A DNA stretch of 39,909 nucleotides from Pseudomonadota bacterium. Its GTDB lineage: Bacteria > Myxococcota_A > UBA9042 > GCA-2863065. This document shows positions 24,031-30,874 of the stretch, piece after piece; position 1 is the stretch's first letter; each line of letters opens with the position of its first letter. Below the pieces are notes generated by a model, which was given only the letters and a program-made list of their open reading frames with translations, was not told where the DNA came from and searched no databases. The translations under genes and the position numbers were made by a program. The stretch spans positions 1 to 39,909 of the forward strand of contig SXOX01000112.1 of the NCBI GenBank assembly GCA_005776585.1, in the 5' to 3' direction.

Positions 24031-24852
24031 CTATGGCTCGCTGCCATGGAGCCGAAAGCGAATCGGCAACACGACCCGCAAGCGGTCCTCCCCAGGGGAG
24101 ATCGGCGGTCGAGGTAGCGGCGAGGCGGCGGAGACCATTCGAAGCGCCATGGCGTCGAGGTCCTCGGAGCCCGACGAAGCACTCACACGCAGCGGCTCGA
24201 CGAATCGGCCCGCCGCGTCCACCACGACGACGACGCGCGCGGTGCCTTCGGCGCCCTGTCGCGCCGCCCGCCGCGGGTAGCGTCGGAAGGCCTCCACGGA
24301 GCGAACGACGGTGGTCATCCACGCCGCAACCGCCGTCGCGTGGACCTGGGCCGCGTCACGCGCGGACGGAGCTGGCGCCGGCGTCGCGGGGGGCGCGCTC
24401 GGAGCGGGTTCGGCGGGAGCGATGGGTCCTGGGCTGCTCGTGTCCTCCGCGAGCGTCGTTGGCATCGACCCGGCGCCCGCCACGGCCTTCGGGCCGCGTG
24501 TCCGCTTGCGTGCACGGGCGCTGCCCTCAGGCGCCGAGACCGGAGGCCCAGCCGGAGCTACGGCCGGAGCTACGGCCGCAACTGGAGCACACGCCGTTGT
24601 CGAAGGTGCACTGGCCGCCGCAGTGTGTACGCTGGCCTGCTGCGGCGCCGGGCGCTCCACGCGAGGCCGCGTCGCCACGAGCCGTACGTCGACTACCACT
24701 GGCGCCTTGGGCGCCACGCGCGGGGCGGGCGGCTCCGCGAAGAGGTAGGCTCCGCCGCCGGCCAGCGCGTGCACCCCGAGCGAGACCACGACCGCGCCGG
24801 CGATGCCGTAGCGGGTGGACTGGCCAGCGATGGTGAGGGCGTCGCGCATCAC
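24031..24852 (-). CDS. Second TonB-like energy transducer
   Basis: A 273-residue TonB-like protein, separate from the operon copy at 12445. It has an N-terminal anchor near residues 17-38 (G-A-V-V-V-S-L-G-V-H-A-L-A-G-G-G), with a His inside as in many TonB anchors. A Pro/Ala/Val-rich spacer follows, then a C-terminal domain: F-R-R-Y-P-R-R-A-A-R-Q-G-A-E-G-T-A-R-V-V-V-V-V-D-A-A-G-R, then S-G-S-E-D-L-D-A-M-A-L and a last P-I-R-F-R-L. The Y-P-x-x-A-x-x-x-G-x-x-G pattern is the classic TonB-domain start. No ExbB or ExbD accompanies it, so it must borrow another motor. It is divergent from the TlpA-like lipoprotein gene at 24962, about 110 bases away, which suggests shared control. Confidence 0.85.
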   Translation of the reverse strand: MMRDALTIAGQSTRYGIAGAVVVSLGVHALAGGGAYLFAEPPAPRVAPKAPVVVDVRLVATRPRVERPAPQQASVHTAAASAPSTTACAPVAAVAPAVAPAGPPVSAPEGSARARKRTRGPKAVAGAGSMPTTLAEDTSSPGPIAPAEPAPSAPPATPAPAPSARDAAQVHATAVAAWMTTVVRSVEAFRRYPRRAARQGAEGTARVVVVVDAAGRFVEPLRVSASSGSEDLDAMALRMVSAASPLPRPPISPGEDRLRVVLPIRFRLHGSEP

Positions 24853-24961
24853 GGTCGTGCCGAGGAGCTTAGCCGAATCGCGCGCTGGCGGCGACTCGAT
24901 TGCACCGCCAGCCGCTTTCGGTACGCTTGCGCGGACCGCAGTTCACGCGGGGAGGCGAGCG

Positions 24962-25585
24962 ATGCGACACGGTGTGATGATGTGGGGTGGGCTCATGCTC
25001 GGCCTGGCCAGCCTCGGATGCGGCAGCAAGGCGACCACGGTCGACAGCGGCACGGCGGCCGGCTCAGAGACCACGACTGTCGGCGACTCCGGCGTAGGGA
25101 CCGGCGGCGCGTCCGTCTGCACCGGGACGGGCGTCAACCAAGGGGACCTCCTCGGGGACTTCGAGCTTCAGACCTGCGACGGGACCAAGGTCACGTTCGG
25201 CTCCGTGCTCAAAGGCAAGAAGGCCGTCATCCTCGACTTCGCGGCCGGCTGGTGCGCCCCATGTCGAGAGCACCAGCCCGCGCTCGTGGAGCTATACAGC
25301 AAGTACTCCACCTGCGGGCTCGATGTCGTCGTGGTGCTCAGCGAGCAGGATCAACCCAACGATCCGGCGACCAAGACGTTCTGTCAGACCTGGAAGGACC
25401 AGTACAAGGAGCCGTTCACGGTCCTCATCGACCCGACCAAGAAGGTCACGAGCGCCTACCTGCAGGGTGGAGGCCTACCCGCCGAGGTCATTGTCGACCC
25501 GCAGTGCAAGGCGCAGCTCAAGTCCGTCGGCAAGTTCTCGGCCGACGAGGTCATCACCATACAAGAGCTGACCGGTTGCCAGTGA
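24962..25585 (+). CDS. TlpA-like thioredoxin-fold lipoprotein (CAPC)
   Basis: A 207-residue lipoprotein of the TlpA/ResA type. GGGAGG stands just before the ATG. The lipobox L-A-S-L-G-C gives Cys20. A short Thr/Gly/Asp spacer is followed by a thioredoxin fold: L-L-G-D-F-E-L-Q at the start, A-V-I-L-D-F-A-A-G-W-C-A-P-C-R with redox Cys98 and Cys101, F-T-V-L-I-D-P-T, and G-G-L-P-A-E-V-I-V-D, where the cis-Pro region reads L-P. Further Cys in the protein (C-T-G-T, Q-T-C-D, S-T-C-G, F-C-Q-T, Q-C-K, G-C-Q) are unusual for a simple TlpA and may form structural disulfides. It overlaps the next gene in GTGA, so the two are translated together. Confidence 0.92.
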   Translation: MRHGVMMWGGLMLGLASLGCGSKATTVDSGTAAGSETTTVGDSGVGTGGASVCTGTGVNQGDLLGDFELQTCDGTKVTFGSVLKGKKAVILDFAAGWCAPCREHQPALVELYSKYSTCGLDVVVVLSEQDQPNDPATKTFCQTWKDQYKEPFTVLIDPTKKVTSAYLQGGGLPAEVIVDPQCKAQLKSVGKFSADEVITIQELTGCQ

Positions 25586-27768
25586 GCGCACTGCGCGCCG
25601 CGGTCCTACCGCTCCTCCTCATGGCCGCTGTGGCCGCGGCCGCGCCACCGAGCAAGAAGCGATTCGCCCCGGTCGTGCTCGACGATGTGAAGGGCCACGC
25701 CTTCGACTTCTCCGCCCACCTCGGCAAGCGCGCCATCGTCGTCGCGTTCTGGGCCACGTGGTGCAAGCCGTGCAAGATCGAGCTGGCCGCCCTGTCGCAG
25801 CTCTACGAGAAGCGCAAGGCCCGTGGCGACGACGGCCTGCTCGTCGTCGCCGTCAGCATCGACGGTCCGAAGTCCATCGCCGAGATCGAGTCCTTCGTGA
25901 GCCAGCACGGCTACACGTTTCCGGTCGTGCTCGACAAGGACACGAGCCTGCTCGAGCGCTACAACCCGCGGGGCGACGTGCCGTTCTCGCTCGTCATCGA
26001 CAAGCACGGCCAGGTCGTCGAGACGCACCAGGGCTACAACCCGGGCGACGAGATCGCGCTCGAGGCCCGGCTCGAGGCGCTCATCGCCGAGCCCGATGAC
26101 TCCGAGGCCGCGTCAAAGGACGTCGCCGTCGGTTGGGACGTCGCCGATCCCGGCGCGCATGTCGAGGGGACCGAGTCGCTCCAGGTGCGCTACCTGCACG
26201 ACAACTACAACGAAGCGCCCGACACCGCCGGGAACACGAAGAACCCGGACGACCGCGTGACGGCCATTCTCAATCGGCTCACGCTCGGCGGGGGGCTTGG
26301 GCCGTTCGGCGTGGGCGTGCGCGTCGACAATACGCTCTTCCCCGGCTACGACCGCGCCGATCGCTGCACAGGCCAGGGACTGACCTTGGCCGATTGCCCT
26401 TGGGAGGACGACCACCGGATCGAGCGCTACTGGGTCCAATGGCAGACGCCCACGTTGGAGGTGCGTCTCGGCGACTTCTACGGCAACTTCGGGCAAGGCA
26501 TGGTGTTCTCCGTCCGGAAGATCGACGAGATCGGCATCGACACCGCCATTCGCGGGGCGCGCATCAAGCTGCGGCGGGGACCCGTGGCGCTCACGGCGCT
26601 GGGCGGCCTCTCGAACGTGCAGAACGTCGACCTCATCTCGCTCGGGACGCTCGACGACCCCAACGACCTCATCACCGGATTCGAGGGTCAGGTCGAGCTA
26701 CCGCATCGGCTCTCGGTCGCCGTGCGCGGTCTGTTCGTCGACTACGGCAACCCGGGCGGGATCACGACGAACAAGAGCGATCTGACGCTCGGCGCGAGCT
26801 TCGAGGCCAAGTCCCTCGGCGGCTACGGCTCGCTGTACGTCGAAGGCGCGTGGATCGATCGCCATACGCGCTACCGCAGCGGCCGGACGACCGACCCCTA
26901 TGGCTATGGGCTGTACGGTCGGCTGTCGCTGATTCCGAGCCCGGCCTGGTCGATCGTGCTCGAGTGGAAGGACTACCGCCGCTTCGACCTGGCGAACCGG
27001 CAAGGCGCATTCGGTACGCTGCCCGCCATCTACCACGAGGCGCCGACGCTCGAGCGCTTCGACCAGCAGGTCCAGACGAACGCCAACGCCACGGGCGGGC
27101 GCCTGCTCGTGCAGGTCAAGCTCAAGCCCGCCGATGTGCTGCTCTACGCCAACTTCGTAGGCTACGGATATCTGCTCGACGACTCGAAGACGGCGGAGGA
27201 CGACCTTCCCTCGACCTTCGACGACAAGGCGAGCCACGCGCTGCACGGCTACGTCGGCGTCGAGAAGCGCTGGTCGAGCGGGTACTACCTCAACGTCTCG
27301 GGCGGCTACCGCTACGAGGCGCCCAACCAGGCGGCACCCGACGCCATGGTGAGCTACTTGCGTCGTTTTTGGCACGTCGAGGCGGACGTCCAGATCCCAC
27401 TGGTCGGCCCACACGCGCTGGGCGTTCGCGCCGACCATCGCACAGAGCAGAAGTACGTCGGAAAGGACAACCTCAAGGACTTCGTGCGGGGCTCGGTTGC
27501 CATCACCTACTCATTGGCACCTGCGCTGTCACTCGCGCTGCTGTGGACCTATCAGACCGAGCAGAGCATCCAGAACCCCAAGACCGACGAGCGCATCCCG
27601 CCTCAGTGGGAGAACCTCGCGGGCGAGGTCGTCTGGCGCTTCGCCAACTGGGGTCACGTGTCCCTTTACGGCGGGCGCAACACGGGCGGTATCATCTGCG
27701 TGAGCGGCGTATGCCGCTACTTTCCGCCGTTCTTTGGCGGCAAGGCGGAGTTCGTCGCGCGGTTCTAA
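25582..27768 (+). CDS. TlpA-like thioredoxin domain fused to an outer-membrane beta barrel (DUF6029-like)
   Basis: A 728-residue protein starting at a GTG in a GTGA overlap with the preceding stop. A signal peptide (L-P-L-L-L-M-A-A-V-A-A-A-A) is followed by a TlpA-type domain at about 28-180: V-A-F-W-A-T-W-C-K-P-C-K with Cys61 and Cys64, V-V-A-V-S-I-D-G, and D-V-P-F-S-L-V-I-D with the cis-Pro. From about residue 195 to the end it is a beta barrel: repeated strands, G-D-F-Y-G-N-F-G-Q-G-M-V-F and R-G-A-R-I-K-L, much like the DUF6029 outer-membrane family, and a terminal Phe (V-A-R-F). The thioredoxin part would hang in the periplasm under its own barrel. The reading frame is continuous with no sign of error. 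Its stop abuts the stop of the convergent gene. Confidence 0.87.
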   Translation: MSALRAAVLPLLLMAAVAAAAPPSKKRFAPVVLDDVKGHAFDFSAHLGKRAIVVAFWATWCKPCKIELAALSQLYEKRKARGDDGLLVVAVSIDGPKSIAEIESFVSQHGYTFPVVLDKDTSLLERYNPRGDVPFSLVIDKHGQVVETHQGYNPGDEIALEARLEALIAEPDDSEAASKDVAVGWDVADPGAHVEGTESLQVRYLHDNYNEAPDTAGNTKNPDDRVTAILNRLTLGGGLGPFGVGVRVDNTLFPGYDRADRCTGQGLTLADCPWEDDHRIERYWVQWQTPTLEVRLGDFYGNFGQGMVFSVRKIDEIGIDTAIRGARIKLRRGPVALTALGGLSNVQNVDLISLGTLDDPNDLITGFEGQVELPHRLSVAVRGLFVDYGNPGGITTNKSDLTLGASFEAKSLGGYGSLYVEGAWIDRHTRYRSGRTTDPYGYGLYGRLSLIPSPAWSIVLEWKDYRRFDLANRQGAFGTLPAIYHEAPTLERFDQQVQTNANATGGRLLVQVKLKPADVLLYANFVGYGYLLDDSKTAEDDLPSTFDDKASHALHGYVGVEKRWSSGYYLNVSGGYRYEAPNQAAPDAMVSYLRRFWHVEADVQIPLVGPHALGVRADHRTEQKYVGKDNLKDFVRGSVAITYSLAPALSLALLWTYQTEQSIQNPKTDERIPPQWENLAGEVVWRFANWGHVSLYGGRNTGGIICVSGVCRYFPPFFGGKAEFVARF

Positions 27769-29433
27769 CTACTTGGGCTGTCTCACGAGCCGTAGCGTGT
27801 GCTCCAGCAGCCCCGGGTCGGTGCGGTCGCCGTGGCCTGGGATGACGACGTCCGGCTGGAGTGGAAGTAGCGCACGCATCGTGGCGGGCCACTGCGCCAG
27901 GTTGGCGTCCCCGAGGTAGCCGAGCCGTGGCATTCCGACGACGAGGCAACCGCCGAAGAGCACCCGTCGCGCAGGGAGCCAGACCACGATGTTGTCCGTG
28001 GTGTGTCCAGGTCCCGGGTAGCGGAGCTCGACGCGCTCGCCATGCTCTAGGACGAGGCCCTGGGCCGCTGGGAATGTCTCCGGTGGTGGTGGGATGACCA
28101 GGTCTCGAAACGGTATGGCGCGGTGCGGTGTCTCCGAGAGAAACCCGGTCATCGATTTCCACATCATCTGACCGTGCTTCTTGAGCGCGGACGCGGTCAG
28201 GTCCGAGCCGATGACCCGTGCCCCGGCCTCACTCCACGCCGGGATGCCGCCTGACGCGTCGACGTGGAAGTGCGTCGCGACGGCCAGAAGCTTGCGCTCG
28301 CCATAGCGCGTACGCAGCCAGGCCAGCAAGCGCCGATTGGCTTCCGGCGTATACGGCGAGCCCGCGAGCATCAACGTCCCGTCCGCGAGCTCGGCCAGCA
28401 TCGAGTTGGCCGCGAAAGGGCGCTCGTGCACGACGACGAACGTCTTCGGTGCCACCGCGCGAATGAGCAGATCGTGGTCGATCCGGGTACTGCCCGTGTC
28501 GCGAAGGCCCTCGCTCGTAACACCGAAGCGCTCGCCGAGGGCGCGGCTCTGGCCGAGGTCGAAGGCCCAGAGGCGCTCCGCCACCGGGACCCCGGGCGGG
28601 CCCTCGATGGCGGCGTCATCGGTTCCGTGGGCGCGGTACAACCAAGACAGGCCGATGCGTCCGGCGTAGGTGTCGCGCTCTGCGTAGAGGGGATCGCGCA
28701 AAACGGTGTCGAGCGACGCGAACCGAAAGCCCGCGCTCTTGAGTCGCGCGAGGACGGCTCCAAGGTGATCGGCGGTGAGTGCGTTGGCGTGCAGCAGCAG
28801 GATCTGGGGCACGGCCCGTCCAAAGCGATTTTGGGCTACGGCGACGGCGTGTTCAGCGGCTATCGCGACGTGATCGACCAACGCGCGGCCCGCCTCGGCC
28901 TGTCGGTCGCGGGTGTACGCCCTGGCGATGACCCAATCGGCGGTGTCGATAGTGACTGGTGCCTCGATGTAGCCGAGCGCGCCGAGCCGCCGCTGTGCTG
29001 TGTCACGCCGCACGGTCGTCGCGCCTGTCCGCAAGAACGGAAAGCGGAAGTGCCGCGTCGCTCCCCCGCCGGCGCGTGCGATGGCGGTGCGACATTCTAC
29101 AACGTCACGCTCCCACGCGGCGGGAGTCAGGTCGTCGATCGCCACGTGCGAGGTCGTGTGGTTTCCCAGCGTCATGCCCGCGTTGCGCCATCGCTCGACG
29201 AGACGCAGCGCGACGGGATCGCTCCCGCAGCGTACGAAGCCAGTCGCCGGTGCCCCGTGCCGTTCGAGCGCCGCGAGCAGGCGGGTGGTGGCTGCCTCGA
29301 CCGTATCGCCTGGGAGCGGCGCGCCCACGAAGGGGAGGTCGTCGATCGTAATGGCCACGACGCGCTCGGCGGCTGCAGGAGTCCCGGTGAGCACCAGGAG
29401 GCAGGCAAGCGCTGGCAGTCGCATCGCCGTCAT
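27769..29433 (-). CDS. Fusion: NodB-type polysaccharide deacetylase + subclass B1 metallo-beta-lactamase domain
   Basis: A 554-residue exported protein. After a signal peptide (A-C-L-L-V-L-T-G-T-P-A-A-A) comes a polysaccharide deacetylase with all NodB motifs: I-T-I-D-D (Asp31-Asp32), N-H-T-T-S-H (His92, His96), R-F-P-F, I-D-T-A-D-W and I-L-L-L-H. From about residue 320 the protein is a metallo-beta-lactamase of the B1 kind: T-H-F-H-V-D-A-S-G-G (His388, His390, Asp392), G-P-G-H-T-T-D-N-I-V-V-W-L-P (His477), L-F-G-G-C-L-V (Cys496) and I-P-G-H-G (His534), followed by L-L-E-H-T-L. All six B1 zinc ligands are present. The ATG lies in an ATGA overlap with the upstream gene, fixing the start. It may trim glycan and hydrolyse a beta-lactam or related amide; activity is untested. 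Confidence 0.9.
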   Translation of the reverse strand: MTAMRLPALACLLVLTGTPAAAERVVAITIDDLPFVGAPLPGDTVEAATTRLLAALERHGAPATGFVRCGSDPVALRLVERWRNAGMTLGNHTTSHVAIDDLTPAAWERDVVECRTAIARAGGGATRHFRFPFLRTGATTVRRDTAQRRLGALGYIEAPVTIDTADWVIARAYTRDRQAEAGRALVDHVAIAAEHAVAVAQNRFGRAVPQILLLHANALTADHLGAVLARLKSAGFRFASLDTVLRDPLYAERDTYAGRIGLSWLYRAHGTDDAAIEGPPGVPVAERLWAFDLGQSRALGERFGVTSEGLRDTGSTRIDHDLLIRAVAPKTFVVVHERPFAANSMLAELADGTLMLAGSPYTPEANRRLLAWLRTRYGERKLLAVATHFHVDASGGIPAWSEAGARVIGSDLTASALKKHGQMMWKSMTGFLSETPHRAIPFRDLVIPPPPETFPAAQGLVLEHGERVELRYPGPGHTTDNIVVWLPARRVLFGGCLVVGMPRLGYLGDANLAQWPATMRALLPLQPDVVIPGHGDRTDPGLLEHTLRLVRQPK

Positions 29434-30620
29434 GCGTGCGGCCGGGTTTTCAGGGCCAGGCCGCAGAGGAGCAGGACGAACACGCTGCCCCATCGCGGCA
29501 CCGAATCCCTCGGGCTCGTCTCGCAGCCGCACCCGGCAGACGTCTGGGCCGGTGTCGTGGCGCCACCATCGGCGAGCGTGAACGTCGGGCCTACGAGCAC
29601 ACCTGTCGACTCCGCAGTCGCAGGCGCGAGCGACTCCGCGGTCGAGAGCGCATCCTGGACCGGCTCCGGCGGTAGCAAGACGGGCTCCGATACCACGGAC
29701 GTCGGCTCGACAGACGTCTCCATGAGCCTCGGAGGCTCGACGAGGCCTACCTCGGGCGGCTTCCACGACGTGTCCTCGCCCGTAGGCTCCGCAATCTCCG
29801 GGGGCTCTGTGGCCGGTGGTGGCTCAGCGATCAGCGGCGGCTCAGCGATCAGTGGCGGCTCAGCGATCAGTGGCGGCTCGACCGTCACCACCGGGACCTC
29901 GATGGCAACGCGATAAAGGAGATCCGTCGCCGTGCTCGCGACCCACAGGGCCTCGCCATCGAACGTCAGCCCTTCGCACCCGCTCGCGGGAGCAGGGATG
30001 GAGGTCAATACGGCGCCTGTCGTCGGATCGATGCGCGAGAGCGTCTTCGTGGACAAGTTCGAGTGCCAAAGCGCGGCGCCATCCCAAGCAAGGCCACCGA
30101 AGCCCTTGGACCCGGCCCCGGACGTGACGGTCCCCAACGGCTTCCCGCTCGGATAAGCGAGCCGCGTGATGGTCGCGTTGTCGTTGTGAGAGACGAAGAA
30201 CATACCACCGGCGACGTCGATCGCGAGCCCGTAGGCGAGACCATCGCTTGGGAGCGTCAGGGTCTCCAGGACCAGCCCGGTCGAGGCGCTGACCTTGCGC
30301 AGCTTCGTGTACTTCTCATCGCCCCAGAGCGCGGCACCGTCCCACGCGAGCCCGTGGAAGGTGTAGCCCTTCATTGGGATGGTCTGCACCACGAGGCCCG
30401 AGGCGATCGAGACGCGGAAGAAGGCGTACCAGAGCTCGTCCGGGTGGCTCGCGTCGGCCAGGTTTGCCGCCCAGAGATCGGTCCCGTCGAACGCGAGGCC
30501 CGTCGTGTAGTAGCCCGGTGCGGGGAGCGTCTTGAGCACCTCCCCTGGGGCGGCGTCACCTGGATGCGGTCGGAGCACGCAGAAAAGGGCGCAGGCCGAG
30601 ACAAAGGCAGTGTTACGCAT
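29430..30620 (-). CDS. Secreted beta-propeller-like protein with MYXO-CTERM anchor
   Basis: A 396-residue exported protein. A signal peptide is followed by repeated beta units of the type G-L-A-W-D-G-A-A-L-W and F-D-G-T-D-L-W-A-A-N, at least five copies to about residue 245, consistent with a propeller of SMP-30/quinoprotein-like blades. A Pro/Glu-rich spacer follows, with a perfect hexapeptide repeat, then the sorting tail: G-C-G-C (363-366), Trp377, a hydrophobic V-F-V-L-L-L-C-G-L-A-L and a short basic end. This is a MYXO-CTERM signal, which in Myxococcota leads to processing and surface anchoring. The gene is translationally coupled to the deacetylase-lactamase gene, so the two probably serve one surface task. 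A ligand cannot be inferred. Confidence 0.85.
   Translation of the reverse strand: MRNTAFVSACALFCVLRPHPGDAAPGEVLKTLPAPGYYTTGLAFDGTDLWAANLADASHPDELWYAFFRVSIASGLVVQTIPMKGYTFHGLAWDGAALWGDEKYTKLRKVSASTGLVLETLTLPSDGLAYGLAIDVAGGMFFVSHNDNATITRLAYPSGKPLGTVTSGAGSKGFGGLAWDGAALWHSNLSTKTLSRIDPTTGAVLTSIPAPASGCEGLTFDGEALWVASTATDLLYRVAIEVPVVTVEPPLIAEPPLIAEPPLIAEPPPATEPPEIAEPTGEDTSWKPPEVGLVEPPRLMETSVEPTSVVSEPVLLPPEPVQDALSTAESLAPATAESTGVLVGPTFTLADGGATTPAQTSAGCGCETSPRDSVPRWGSVFVLLLCGLALKTRPHA
29821..29874 (-). repeat. Three tandem 18-base repeats in the spacer of the MYXO-CTERM protein
   Basis: The unit GGCTCAGCGATCAGTGGC (plus strand) occurs three times at 29821-29838, 29839-29856 and 29857-29874, the first with one base changed; a diverged fourth copy lies at 29803-29820. 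It encodes E-P-P-L-I-A repeats. The near identity suggests recent expansion and length variation between strains. Confidence 0.85.
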
Positions 30621-30676
30621 GGCGCGAGTCTAGCGCGGTCCGCCGCGCTGGGAAACGCAACTTGCGGCGCGCTGCT

Positions 30677-30874
30677 TCAGAACAACGGGTAGACGAACGG
30701 CGCGAGCGGGCTGATCGCGGTCAGGAACCCCAACAGCAGGCCGAGCACGATGAGGACCAGGAGCATCGGGCTCACGCTGCGCAGTCGTTGTCGGAACAGC
30801 GAGCGAAACACGTCCCGGATCGAGGCGCTCGTGGCGACCAGCCAGGCCCCGCGTGGTCGGCGTCCATGGGTCAT
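30677..30874 (-). CDS. DUF5989-family small membrane protein
   Basis: A 65-residue protein with a basic N-terminus and one transmembrane helix (M-L-L-V-L-I-V-L-G-L-L-L-G-F-L) followed by the closing A-P-F-V-Y-P-L-F. Both the helix followed by A-P-F-x-Y-x-L-F and the position directly behind a carbamoyltransferase gene are hallmarks of DUF5989. The ATG lies in an ATGA overlap with the carbamoyltransferase stop. The function of the family is unknown; it may hold the enzyme at the membrane (inference). Confidence 0.8.
   Translation of the reverse strand: MTHGRRPRGAWLVATSASIRDVFRSLFRQRLRSVSPMLLVLIVLGLLLGFLTAISPLAPFVYPLF

Noticed and set aside
24340-25581. The long plus-strand open frame upstream of the thioredoxin-barrel fusion
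   Set aside because: It covers the minus-strand TonB-like gene and the out-of-frame TlpA lipoprotein; its translation there is Arg-rich noise. The GTG at 25582 with a signal peptide is the true start.
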